Positions 16,626 to 24,385 of a stretch of DNA of 64,000 bases are shown here, piece after piece. The stretch is taken from assembly GCF_024734895.1 (NCBI RefSeq), contig NZ_CP091430.1, positions 6,937,501-7,001,500 of the forward strand. The letters run 5' to 3'. Below the pieces are notes generated by a model. It was not told where the DNA came from. It worked only from the letters and a program-made list of their open reading frames with translations, and did not search any database. A program made the position numbers and the translations under genes. Position 1 is the first letter of the stretch, and every line of letters starts with the position of its first letter. This DNA comes from Paenibacillus spongiae. Lineage in GTDB: Bacteria; Bacillota; Bacilli; Paenibacillales; Paenibacillaceae.

Positions 16626-17024
16626 TTACCAAACGTAGCAGAGTACTTCGCCGCCGGATTTAACTTGACGGGCTTCTTTATCGGTCATAATCCCTTGGGA
16701 CGTGGAGATGATCGCCATTCCCAAACCGCCAAGTACGCGAGGGACTTCATTGCTTTTCGTGTAAACGCGCAGGCCTGGCTTGCTAATACGCTTCAAACCA
16801 GTGATGACACGCTCTTGGTTAGGGCCATATTTTAGGAAAATACGGATAATCCCTTGTTTGTTATCTTCGATATACTCGGCATCGCGGATAAAGCCCTCGC
16901 GTTTCAAAATCTCAGCGATTTGCTTCTTGACTTTCGAAGCAGGCATTTCCACTTTCTCGTGACGCACAACATTCGCGTTGCGAATACGCGTCAGCATATC
17001 TGCGATAGGATCAGACATAACCAT
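16626..17024 (-). CDS. rpsH: Small-subunit ribosomal protein S8 (uS8)
   Basis: A central-domain 16S rRNA binder. It has 132 residues with MSDPIADMLTRIRNAN at the start and the C-terminal GIMTDKEARQVKSGGEVLCYVW. The true start could be the ATG two codons further in (MSDPIADM); both fit the ribosome binding site, AAGGAGG. Confidence 0.98.
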   Translation of the reverse strand: MVMSDPIADMLTRIRNANVVRHEKVEMPASKVKKQIAEILKREGFIRDAEYIEDNKQGIIRIFLKYGPNQERVITGLKRISKPGLRVYTKSNEVPRVLGGLGMAIISTSQGIMTDKEARQVKSGGEVLCYVW

Positions 17025-17054
17025 TGTGTGAACCTCCTTCCCGAACTCGGCTGA

Positions 17055-17240
17055 TTACCAGCTTGCTTTTTTAACGCCAGGAATCTGGCCTTTGTATGCT
17101 AACTCACGGAAACAAATCCGGCAAATTTTAAACTTTTGCAAAACGGAATGTGGACGGCCGCAACGCTCGCAGCGCGTGTAAGCACGCACTTTGAATTTAG
17201 GATCGCGTTGCTGCTTAATCTTCATCGAAGTTTTTGCCAC
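17055..17240 (-). CDS. rpsN: Small-subunit ribosomal protein S14, zinc type (uS14)
   Basis: A 30S head protein of 61 residues (S14 type Z). It carries two zinc pairs, C24-x2-C27 (RCERCGRPHSV) and C40-x2-C43 (ICRICFRELA). The short zinc-containing form is the normal housekeeping version in Bacillus. It lies between rplE and rpsH. Confidence 0.98.
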   Translation of the reverse strand: MAKTSMKIKQQRDPKFKVRAYTRCERCGRPHSVLQKFKICRICFRELAYKGQIPGVKKASW

Positions 17241-17262
17241 TTGGTTCTACACCTCCTGTGGA

Positions 17263-17805
17263 TTACTTCGCAAACGGCATGCCCATTTGGGTCAGCAGCT
17301 CACGAGCTTCTTCGTCCGTTTTTGCCGTCGTGACGATGACGACGTCCATACCGCGAACTTTTTCTACTTTATCATACTCGATCTCCGGGAAGATCAATTG
17401 CTCTTTCAGGCCAAGCGTGTAGTTGCCGCGGCCGTCGAATGCTTTCGTCGATACACCGCGGAAGTCGCGGACACGCGGAAGCGAAACATTGAACAGTTTG
17501 TCAAGGAAGTAGTACATGCGCTCGCCGCGCAGCGTTACTTTAACCCCGATCGGCATGTTCTCACGAAGCTTGAAACCAGCGATCGATTTCTTAGCGCGAG
17601 TAACAACCGGTTTTTGGCCGGAAATCAGACGAAGATCTTCAACAGCCGTATCAAGCACTTTGGAGTTCGCAACTGCTTCGCCAACGCCCATGTTGATAAC
17701 AATCTTCTCAATCTTCGGCACTTGCATGACCGTTGTATAGTTAAACTTCTGCATCAAAGCAGGTGTAATATCATTCAGGAAACGATCCTTCATTCTTGCT
17801 GCCAT
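17263..17805 (-). CDS. rplE: Large-subunit ribosomal protein L5 (uL5)
   Basis: Binds 5S rRNA and forms a bridge with S13. It has 180 residues. Signatures are MQVPKIEKIVINMGVGEA near the start (seen as NYTTVMQVPKIEKI) and IVTTAKTDEEARELLTQMGMPF at the end. It precedes rpsN with a 22-nt gap. Confidence 0.98.
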   Translation of the reverse strand: MAARMKDRFLNDITPALMQKFNYTTVMQVPKIEKIVINMGVGEAVANSKVLDTAVEDLRLISGQKPVVTRAKKSIAGFKLRENMPIGVKVTLRGERMYYFLDKLFNVSLPRVRDFRGVSTKAFDGRGNYTLGLKEQLIFPEIEYDKVEKVRGMDVVIVTTAKTDEEARELLTQMGMPFAK

Positions 17806-17837
17806 GTTTCATGGTCCTCCTTTCTTAGAACGGTGAA

Positions 17838-18191
17838 TTAGTCGATCACTTCACCGGATTTTTTAGCGATCCGGACTTTTTTGCCGTTATCGAGCACTTT
17901 GTATCCGATACGAGTTACTTGTCCGCTCTTCGGATCAATATGCATAACGTTCGATACGTGAATCGGCGCTTCCTGTTCAATGATTCCACCTTGTGGATTC
18001 GTTTGAGAAGGACGTGAATGCTTCTTCACCATATTGACGCCTTCGACGAGCACGCGGTTCTCACGTGGATAAGCAGCAATGATACGGCCTTTCTTGCCTT
18101 TATCTTTACCGCTGATCACGATCACGTTATCGTCTTTCTTCACGTGCAGCTTGTTGTTATGGGATTCTAACACTTTTTTCAACCGTGGCAT
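17838..18191 (-). CDS. rplX: Large-subunit ribosomal protein L24 (uL24)
   Basis: An assembly-initiating 50S protein with a KOW motif (DDNVIVISGKDKGKKGRI, residues 20-37) and 117 residues in all. The N-terminus, MPRLKKVLESHNNKLHVKK, is slightly longer than in Bacillus. It lies between rplN and rplE. Confidence 0.97.
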   Translation of the reverse strand: MPRLKKVLESHNNKLHVKKDDNVIVISGKDKGKKGRIIAAYPRENRVLVEGVNMVKKHSRPSQTNPQGGIIEQEAPIHVSNVMHIDPKSGQVTRIGYKVLDNGKKVRIAKKSGEVID

Positions 18192-18245
18192 GAGTTACAC
18201 CTCCTGCATGCTTGCGCCAAGCGCGAGCTATTTAATCAACGTTCG

Positions 18246-18614
18246 TTAGATAACTTCTGGAGCGAGCGATACGATTTTCATGAAGTCGCGATCACGAAGT
18301 TCACGAGCAACTGGTCCGAAAATACGTGTGCCGCGCGGGCTCTTGTCTTCTTTTACAATAACAGCTGCATTCTCGTCGAATGTGATGTAGGAACCGTCTT
18401 TACGGCGTACGGAACGCTTCGTACGAACGATTACCGCTTTAACAACATCACCTTTTTTGACAACGCCACCTGGTGTTGCTTGTTTAACGGAGCAGACGAT
18501 CAAATCGCCAATATGGCCAACACGACGTCCCGTACCACCGAGTACACGAATGCACATCAGTTCTTTAGCGCCAGAGTTGTCAGCGACAGTTAAACGCGTA
18601 AATGGTTGAATCAT
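18246..18614 (-). CDS. rplN: Large-subunit ribosomal protein L14 (uL14)
   Basis: An intersubunit-face 50S protein of 122 residues, starting MIQPFTRLTVADNSGAKELMCI and ending VSLAPEVI. It contributes to bridges with 16S rRNA and is the binding site of the silencing factor RsfS. It lies between rpsQ and rplX. Confidence 0.98.
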   Translation of the reverse strand: MIQPFTRLTVADNSGAKELMCIRVLGGTGRRVGHIGDLIVCSVKQATPGGVVKKGDVVKAVIVRTKRSVRRKDGSYITFDENAAVIVKEDKSPRGTRIFGPVARELRDRDFMKIVSLAPEVI

Positions 18615-18657
18615 TTTAACGTCCTCCTTTCGGAAAAATGCTCAAGGAAAGCATCCT

Positions 18658-18921
18658 TTACAATACGACTGCTACTTCTACGATTTCGACCAGGCGGAAC
18701 CGTTTGTCCTTCGAAAGCGGACGAGTCTCCATGATTTTGACGGTATCGCCAATTTTCGCTTCATTGTTCTCGTCATGCGCCTTGTATTTCTTGGTGTACT
18801 TGATGCGTTTATGGTACAAATTGTGTTTTTTGTAGGTTTCTACAGCAACAACAATTGTTTTATCCATTTTGTCGCTAACGACTTTACCGATTTCAACTTT
18901 ACGGGCGTTGCGATCGCTCAT
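18658..18921 (-). CDS. rpsQ: Small-subunit ribosomal protein S17 (uS17)
   Basis: An OB-fold 16S rRNA binder of 87 residues. GKVVSDKMDKTIVVAVE and the YKAHDENNEAKIGDTVKIMETRPLS region are typical. The ribosome binding site is AAGGAGGAA. It lies between rpmC and rplN. Confidence 0.98.
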   Translation of the reverse strand: MSDRNARKVEIGKVVSDKMDKTIVVAVETYKKHNLYHKRIKYTKKYKAHDENNEAKIGDTVKIMETRPLSKDKRFRLVEIVEVAVVL

Positions 18922-18974
18922 GTTCTTCCTCCTTCCAACGATAACCCTAAGATATCGTTAACTGATATACCGTG

Positions 18975-19175
18975 TTAGCCGCTTATTCCCAATTCTCTTT
19001 CACGCAGAACGGTTTTGGCACGAGCTATTTCTTTACGCACATCACGGATTCGAGTCGGGTTATCCAATTGACCGGTAGCCAATTGAAAACGAAGGTTGAA
19101 CAACTCTTCTTTAAACCCGGCGACTTTTTGTTCGATTTCGGCTGAAGTCAGGTTGCGAAATTCACTAGCTTTCAT
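18975..19175 (-). CDS. rpmC: Large-subunit ribosomal protein L29 (uL29)
   Basis: A tunnel-exit protein, part of the docking site for trigger factor and SRP. The ATG at 19175 gives 66 residues (MKASEFRNLTSAEIEQKV), the Bacillus length. Upstream GTG codons at 19187 and 19184 would add four residues but lack a family match. It overlaps the end of rplP by 11 nt. Confidence 0.97.
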   Translation of the reverse strand: MKASEFRNLTSAEIEQKVAGFKEELFNLRFQLATGQLDNPTRIRDVRKEIARAKTVLRERELGISG

Positions 19176-19599
19176 TTGCTTCACCACCCACTTCTTCGCG
19201 TTTCACGAATTTCGTTTTGATTGGGAGCTTGTGAGCAGCAAGACGCATTGCTTCACGTGCCGTCTCTTCCGAAACGCCAGCAAGTTCAAACATGATCTTG
19301 CCAGGCTTCACAACGGAAACCCATTTCTCAACGTTACCTTTACCGCTACCCATCCGCACTTCAAGCGGCTTTTGAGTAATTGGCTTGTGAGGGAAGATTT
19401 TGATCCATACTTTACCGCCACGTTTGATATAACGGGTCATTGCGATACGCGCAGATTCGATCTGGCGGTTCGTGATCCAACCCGGTTCCATTGCTTGCAA
19501 GCCGTATTCGCCGAAGGCTACTTCCGTGCCGCCTTTAGCGCGACCTCTCATGCTACCGCGTTGTTGTTTGCGGTGTTTGACGCGTTTTGGTACCAACAT
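19165..19599 (-). CDS. rplP: Large-subunit ribosomal protein L16 (uL16)
   Basis: A 50S protein at the A-site tRNA/peptidyl transferase region. It has 144 residues with MLVPKRVKHRKQQRGSMRGRAKGG at the start (first half basic) and the GSGKGNVEKWVSVVKPGKIMFEL core. It directly follows rpsC, two nt after its stop. Confidence 0.98.
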   Translation of the reverse strand: MLVPKRVKHRKQQRGSMRGRAKGGTEVAFGEYGLQAMEPGWITNRQIESARIAMTRYIKRGGKVWIKIFPHKPITQKPLEVRMGSGKGNVEKWVSVVKPGKIMFELAGVSEETAREAMRLAAHKLPIKTKFVKREEVGGEANES

Positions 19600-19601
19600 G
19601 A

Positions 19602-20270
19602 TTAGTTGCCTCCTTCCTGGGGAGCTGCTGCTTTCTTCTTCGACGGAAGGATTTCACCGCGATAGATCCATACTTTTACGCCAATGCGGCCGTAAGTCGT
19701 ATGAGCTTCAGCTGTGCCGTAGTCGATATCAGCGCGCAGCGTATGAAGCGGAACCGTACCTTCGCTGTAGCCTTCCGTACGTGCGATCTCCGCACCGCCC
19801 AGACGTCCGCTGACCGATGTTTTGATCCCTTTAGCACCTGAACGAATTGTCCGTTGAATCGATTGTTTCATCGCACGACGGAACGATACGCGGCGCTCAA
19901 GTTGTTGCGCAATGCTTTCCGCAACAAGAATTGCGTCCAATTCCGGATTTTTGATCTCGGAAATGTTGATGTGAATCTTTTTGCCTTTGGAGATTTTTGC
20001 GAGTTCCGTACGCAGGTTCTCAACCTCGGAACCGCCTTTACCGATTACCATCCCCGGTTTAGCTGTATAAATCGTAACGTTCACGCGATTAGCGGCACGC
20101 TCGATTTCGAAACGCGAAACAGCCGCATCTTTCAACTTGTTTTTCAAGTACTCGCGGATTTTCACGTCTTCCATAAGCAGATCGCCAAAGTCTTTGCCTG
20201 CGTACCATTTGGATTCCCAATCACGGATAATACCGATACGAAGACCGACTGGATTTACCTTTTGACCCAC
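19602..20270 (-). CDS. rpsC: Small-subunit ribosomal protein S3 (uS3)
   Basis: A 30S protein at the mRNA entry channel. The start is the GTG at 20270, eight nt behind AAGGAGG, giving MGQKVNPVGLRIGIIRDW; the ATG of the longer frame lies inside rplV. Of 222 residues, the KH domain includes PGMVIGKGGSEVE. The C-terminal part contains the helicase-type basic patch. Confidence 0.98.
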   Translation of the reverse strand: MGQKVNPVGLRIGIIRDWESKWYAGKDFGDLLMEDVKIREYLKNKLKDAAVSRFEIERAANRVNVTIYTAKPGMVIGKGGSEVENLRTELAKISKGKKIHINISEIKNPELDAILVAESIAQQLERRVSFRRAMKQSIQRTIRSGAKGIKTSVSGRLGGAEIARTEGYSEGTVPLHTLRADIDYGTAEAHTTYGRIGVKVWIYRGEILPSKKKAAAPQEGGN

Positions 20271-20283
20271 ACGTTTTCCCTCC

Positions 20284-20619
20284 TTATTTTTCGGATACCA
20301 CCAATGTGATGTGGCTGGTTCTTTTGTTGATCCGGCTAGCACGACCCATCGCACGAGGACGGAAACGTTTCATTGTAGGACCTTGGTTTACGTAAACCTG
20401 AGAGATAACCAGCTTATTCACGTCCAGCTGGTAGTTATGCTCCGCATTCGCTATGGCCGAGTTCAGCAATTTCTCTACGATTGGAGATGCCGACTTTGGC
20501 GTATGGCGCAAGATCGCGATCGCTTCGCCTACTTGCTTGCCGCGGATCAAGTCCACAACGAGCTGGGCTTTGCGGGGTGCAATGCGCACGTGATTAACAC
20601 TCGCTTTTGCTTGTTGCAT
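20284..20619 (-). CDS. rplV: Large-subunit ribosomal protein L22 (uL22)
   Basis: Its beta-hairpin (around KRFRPRAMGRASRINKR, 80-97) lines the exit tunnel near the macrolide site. It has 111 residues, starting MQQAKASVNHVRIAPRKAQL. The tunnel-loop residues look wild type. It lies between rpsS and rpsC. Confidence 0.98.
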   Translation of the reverse strand: MQQAKASVNHVRIAPRKAQLVVDLIRGKQVGEAIAILRHTPKSASPIVEKLLNSAIANAEHNYQLDVNKLVISQVYVNQGPTMKRFRPRAMGRASRINKRTSHITLVVSEK

Positions 20620-20662
20620 GGATGTACCTCCTTTCGTTCATGAGAACTTATCAAATAGCCGA

Positions 20663-20944
20663 TTAACGACGGCCCGTTTTCTTGTCATCGTCACCATGGC
20701 CTTTATAAGAGCGAGTTGGTGCGAATTCGCCAAGCTTGTGTCCAACCATATCTTCCGTTACATAAACCGGCACATGCTTGCGTCCATCATATACCGCGAA
20801 TGTGTGACCGATGAATTGTGGGAAAATAGTCGAACGGCGGGACCAGGTTTTAACGACAACCTTTTTATTCGACTCGTTCAGATCCTCAACTTTTTTCAGC
20901 AAGTATCCGTCAATAAACGGACCTTTCTTCAAACTGCGACCCAT
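20663..20944 (-). CDS. rpsS: Small-subunit ribosomal protein S19 (uS19)
   Basis: A 30S head protein, partner of S13. The ATG at 20944 follows AGGATC/GGGAGG and gives MGRSLKKGPFIDGYLLKKV, 93 residues; the open frame reaches 14 codons upstream without support. The signature TFAVYDGRKHVPVYVTEDMVGHKLGEF is present. Confidence 0.98.
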   Translation of the reverse strand: MGRSLKKGPFIDGYLLKKVEDLNESNKKVVVKTWSRRSTIFPQFIGHTFAVYDGRKHVPVYVTEDMVGHKLGEFAPTRSYKGHGDDDKKTGRR

Positions 20945-21007
20945 AGATGATCCTCCCTTCACGAAACATCGCGCGACAGGCGTCACGCGGCGGCGTCTAT
21001 GCGCCTA

Positions 21008-21838
21008 TTACTTCGTACGACGACGAACAATGTATTGGCTCGATGCTTTTTTCTTCTTGCGCGTTTTGTAACCAAGCGTTGGTTTGCCCCATGGAGACAT
21101 AGGCGATTTGCGACCGATTGGCGCACGGCCTTCACCACCACCATGTGGGTGATCGTTCGGGTTCATGACGACGCCGCGAACTTCAGGACGCTTGCCCATC
21201 CAACGGTTACGGCCGGCTTTACCGATTTTCACGAGTTCGTGATCTTCGTTGCCTACAGAACCGATTGTTGCACGGCATTTCTTCAGGATGCGACGAACTT
21301 CGCCGGAAGAAAGGCGAATAACTGCGTAGTCGTCCTCTTTACCTAGAAGTTGAGCTTCCGTACCGGCAGCACGAACCAATTGTCCGCCTTTGCCCGGCTT
21401 CATCTCAATGTTGTGGATAACCGTACCGACTGGAATGTTCTCCAGAGGCATCGCGTTGCCGATTTTGATGTCGGAACCAACGCCGGATACGATTTTGTCG
21501 CCCACTTTCAAGCCTTTTGGTGCGATGATGTACCGTTTTTCGCCATCCACATAGTTGATAAGCGCGATGTTCGACGTACGGTTCGGATCATACTCAATCG
21601 TTGCTACTTGACCAACGATGCCGTCCTTGTTCCGTTTGAAGTCGATAATCCGGTACTTACGTTTATGGCCGCCACCATGATGGCGAACCGTAATTTTACC
21701 TTGGTTGTTGCGGCCAGCTTTTTTGAAAAGCGGCGCCAGAAGCGATTTCTCCGGTGTGCTTGTCGTAATTTCCTCGAATGTCGAGACGGACATTGCACGG
21801 CGGGCCGGGGAAGTCGGTTTATACTTCTTGATTGGCAC
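21008..21838 (-). CDS. rplB: Large-subunit ribosomal protein L2 (uL2)
   Basis: A core 50S protein needed for subunit association and peptidyl transfer. It has 276 residues: MPIKKYKPTSPARRAMSV at the start, GGGHKRKYRIIDFKR in the middle and the C-terminal VMNPNDHPHGGGEGRAPIG loop with the conserved histidine. It lies between rplW and rpsS. Confidence 0.99.
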   Translation of the reverse strand: MPIKKYKPTSPARRAMSVSTFEEITTSTPEKSLLAPLFKKAGRNNQGKITVRHHGGGHKRKYRIIDFKRNKDGIVGQVATIEYDPNRTSNIALINYVDGEKRYIIAPKGLKVGDKIVSGVGSDIKIGNAMPLENIPVGTVIHNIEMKPGKGGQLVRAAGTEAQLLGKEDDYAVIRLSSGEVRRILKKCRATIGSVGNEDHELVKIGKAGRNRWMGKRPEVRGVVMNPNDHPHGGGEGRAPIGRKSPMSPWGKPTLGYKTRKKKKASSQYIVRRRTK

Positions 21839-21897
21839 TTCGATTCCCTCCTTAACCGTTATCTAACGGTAGTTCTCGGTCAGAGCTTCAACCGTTA

Positions 21898-22188
21898 TTA
21901 AACCGTCTCGAAAAATTCCAGCTCGTTGCTGTCCTCGCTCAGTTGAACGATCGCTTTTTTCCATTCGGTTGTATATCCGTTATAGCGGCCATAGCGCTTT
22001 GGCTTAGCCGGCATAAGCATTGTGTTGACTTTCGTCACTTTAACTTTAAAGATCTGTTGGATCGCGTCTTTGATTTCGGTTTTGTTCGCGCGAATGTCCA
22101 CTTCGAACACATAACGCTTGTTCGCCATGAAATCGCTCGTTTGTTCCGTAATAATCGGGCGCTTGATAAGATCGCGTGGGTTCTTCAT
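21898..22188 (-). CDS. rplW: Large-subunit ribosomal protein L23 (uL23)
   Basis: A tunnel-exit protein and docking point for trigger factor. It has 96 residues with KNPRDLIKRPIITEQT at the N-terminus and KYVFEVD-like RYVFEVDIRANKTEIKDAIQ. Its ATG overlaps the rplD stop (TAATG), indicating coupling. Confidence 0.98.
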   Translation of the reverse strand: MKNPRDLIKRPIITEQTSDFMANKRYVFEVDIRANKTEIKDAIQQIFKVKVTKVNTMLMPAKPKRYGRYNGYTTEWKKAIVQLSEDSNELEFFETV

Positions 22189-22811
22189 TACGCAAGCACC
22201 TCCTGTACTTTCTCTACTGCATCCTTGGTAATAATAAGTTTGTCATGTACCATGACATCCAGAACATTAATGCCATCAGCTGCGACGAACTTAACTCCTG
22301 GGATGTTGCGAGCGGACAAAGCTACGTTATCTTCGTAGTTAGCCGTAACAACAAGCGCTTTGCTTCCTACTTTGAGGTTGTTCAAAATAGCTGCAAATTC
22401 TTTTGTTTTCGGTGCCGCCAACGCCAACTGGTCAAGTACGATAAGGTTATTATCGATTACCTTGGAAGAGAGAGCGGATTTGATCGCCAGACGGCGAACT
22501 TTCTTAGGAAGCTTGAAGCCATAGCTGCGTGGTACCGGTCCAAAAACCGTACCTCCGCCAACCCATTGCGGGGAGCGGATGCTACCTTGGCGAGCACGAC
22601 CCGTACCTTTTTGTTTCCAAGGCTTACGGCCGCCGCCACGAACCTCAGAGCGACCTTTAGTCTTGTGCGTACCTTGACGCTCTGCAGCTTGCTGCAGCAG
22701 TACTGCGCTATGCAATACATGAACGTTCGGCTGAATGCCAAACACGTTCTCGGACAATTCCAATTCGCCAACTTGCGAACCGTTCACGCTTAATAGTGCT
22801 ACTTTCGGCAT
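22188..22811 (-). CDS. rplD: Large-subunit ribosomal protein L4 (uL4)
   Basis: A 50S assembly protein whose extended loop (about 45-90, RSEVRGGGRKPWKQKGTGRARQ) reaches the exit tunnel. It has 207 residues. In some bacteria L4 regulates the S10 operon, but that is not known for Bacilli. It lies between rplC and rplW. Confidence 0.98.
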   Translation of the reverse strand: MPKVALLSVNGSQVGELELSENVFGIQPNVHVLHSAVLLQQAAERQGTHKTKGRSEVRGGGRKPWKQKGTGRARQGSIRSPQWVGGGTVFGPVPRSYGFKLPKKVRRLAIKSALSSKVIDNNLIVLDQLALAAPKTKEFAAILNNLKVGSKALVVTANYEDNVALSARNIPGVKFVAADGINVLDVMVHDKLIITKDAVEKVQEVLA

Positions 22812-22838
22812 TGCTTGTTCCTCCTTTCTTCAGAGCAA

Positions 22839-23462
22839 TTATTTCTTAACTGTCAATCTCACTTTAACGTAAGAGTTTTTCGGACCTGGGATCGCACCTT
22901 TAACGAGCAGTACGTTGCGATCAGCATCGACGCGTACGATTTCAAGGTTTTGAATCGTAACCGTCTCATTACCCATGTGACCCGGAAGTCTTTTGCCTTT
23001 TGGAACGCGGTTTGCTTGAATCGAGCCCATGGAGCCAGGACCACGATGGTAGCGCGAACCGTGAGACATTGGACCGCGGCTTTGGTTCCAACGTTTAATG
23101 TTACCTTGGAATCCTTTACCCTTCGAAATACCTGTTACGTCAACGAATTCGCCTGCTGCGAACAGATCAGCTTTTACTACTTGGCCAACCTCAAATTCAG
23201 CAGCGTTGATACCGCGAATCTCACGAACGTAGCGCTTAGGTGCTGTTTCAGCTTTTTTCGCATGGCCGATTTCCGGCTTCGTTGCGTTCTTTTCTTTCTT
23301 ATCGGAGAAACCAAGTTGAATAGCTTCGTAGCCATCGTTCTCTTGGTCTTTCTTTTGAAGGACGACGTTCGGGCCTGCTTCGATAACCGTAACCGGGATC
23401 ACGTTGCCTTCAGCCGTGAACACTTGCGTCATTCCTAGTTTTTTTCCTAAGATACCTTTCAT
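22839..23462 (-). CDS. rplC: Large-subunit ribosomal protein L3 (uL3)
   Basis: An early-assembly 50S protein with a loop reaching the peptidyl transferase centre. It has 207 residues: MKGILGKKLGMTQVFTAEGNVIPVTV at the start and the GNIKRWNQSRGPMSHGSRYHRGPGSMG loop around 130-155. It lies between rpsJ and rplD. Confidence 0.98.
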   Translation of the reverse strand: MKGILGKKLGMTQVFTAEGNVIPVTVIEAGPNVVLQKKDQENDGYEAIQLGFSDKKEKNATKPEIGHAKKAETAPKRYVREIRGINAAEFEVGQVVKADLFAAGEFVDVTGISKGKGFQGNIKRWNQSRGPMSHGSRYHRGPGSMGSIQANRVPKGKRLPGHMGNETVTIQNLEIVRVDADRNVLLVKGAIPGPKNSYVKVRLTVKK

Positions 23463-23503
23463 GTTGACACCTCTTTTCCTTTCCAGTTTCCGTTATGCTT
23501 GCC

Positions 23504-23812
23504 TTACAGTTTGATTTCGATATCTACACCGGATGGCAGATCGAGTCGCATTAATGCATCTACCGTTTGCGGCGTTGGGTTCACAATATCGATCAAGCGC
23601 TTGTGTGTGCGCATTTCGAATTGCTCCCGAGAATCCTTGTACTTGTGTACAGCGCGCAGAATGGTGATGATTTGCTTTTCAGTCGGAAGCGGAATCGGTC
23701 CCGACACGCCTGCACCGGATCGTTTCGCAGTTTCCACAATTTTCTCTGCGGACTGGTCAAGAATTCTGTGATCGTACGCTTTCAAGCGTATACGAATCTT
23801 TTGCTTTGCCAT
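23504..23812 (-). CDS. rpsJ: Small-subunit ribosomal protein S10 (uS10), NusE
   Basis: A 30S head protein and, as NusE, a partner of NusB/NusG in antitermination and transcription-translation coupling. The ATG at 23812 follows AAGGAGGG and gives MAKQKIRIRLKAYDHRILDQ, 102 residues. The open frame extends 43 codons into the leader but shows no similarity. It is the first gene of the S10 cluster, behind a strong promoter and a structured leader of about 130 nt. Confidence 0.98.
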   Translation of the reverse strand: MAKQKIRIRLKAYDHRILDQSAEKIVETAKRSGAGVSGPIPLPTEKQIITILRAVHKYKDSREQFEMRTHKRLIDIVNPTPQTVDALMRLDLPSGVDIEIKL

Positions 23813-23858
23813 ATAAGTCCCTCCTTCTAACGCCCAATTATTTATCGGACATACTCCG

Positions 23859-23905
23859 CGGGAAAACCCGACACAGCCCCTCATGGCAAAGGAGCCGGGT
23901 GTGTC
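23859..23905 (-). promoter_or_regulatory. Hairpins in the rpsJ (S10 operon) leader
   Basis: Two adjacent inverted repeats lie between promoter and gene. GACACA...GGCTCC pairs with GGGGC-TGTGTC (23870-23905). CGGG-TTTT-CCCG lies at 23859-23870. Neither is followed by a long U run, so they look like a leader structure rather than a clear terminator. Function is not known. Confidence 0.45.
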
Positions 23906-23949
23906 GACAACCTCTCGCATCATCGCAACGTCACAGACCAACGTTCACT

Positions 23950-23978
23950 ATTATATCTAAAACAGAAGGCGAATGCAA
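23950..23978 (-). promoter_or_regulatory. rpsJ: Predicted SigA promoter of the S10-spc-alpha cluster
   Basis: TTGCAT and a perfect TATAAT with a 17-nt spacer on the minus strand, about 130 nt before rpsJ. It is the best promoter match in the tuf-rpsJ gap. Confidence 0.78.
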
Positions 23979-24330
23979 CAAGTAATTTAGGCTTGTTTCA
24001 AAAAACATCTTGATTGTTCACGTCAGGACGCACAGCTCCCAAGCAGATCTTCGTCCACAGCCATGTACGGACCCGCTCATGTAATCGGATTAATGATCAA
24101 TGCCGCGAATAAGCTGTCAGCTAACAGGTCTTTATCACCTTATCAGCTTTCTCCTTCATACCGGGTCAAATGCGTTCCTTCTATTATTATAGAAGAAACA
24201 CATTCCGGGCAAACCTCAAATAATAGAAATTGTATCCTAGCAAGAAGATCCGCTGACGCCTTCATTGGCATTGGACTGTTTTCATCCCACAGAAATATCG
24301 AGTAAGATTCCGGTATCTTCTTGAGTTATA
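23979..24330. other. Intergenic region between tuf terminator and rpsJ promoter
   Basis: No credible gene in about 350 nt (Bacillus has ybaC here). A second, weaker minus-strand promoter-like pair is TTTGCC, 16 nt and TATAAT (the -10 is at 24186-24191). Nothing else was recognised. Confidence 0.4.
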
Positions 24331-24361
24331 AAGAAAGCCCCCACCGTAAGGTGAGGGCTTT
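24331..24361 (-). terminator. Terminator of tuf
   Basis: AAAGCCCTCACC-TTAC-GGTGGGGGCTTT followed by CTTTA on the minus strand, a 12-bp stem. A small second hairpin (TGCGGCTTTAGCCGCA, about 24364-24380) precedes it just behind the tuf stop. Confidence 0.8.
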
Positions 24362-24385
24362 GAATGCGGCTAAAGCCGCAATTCA

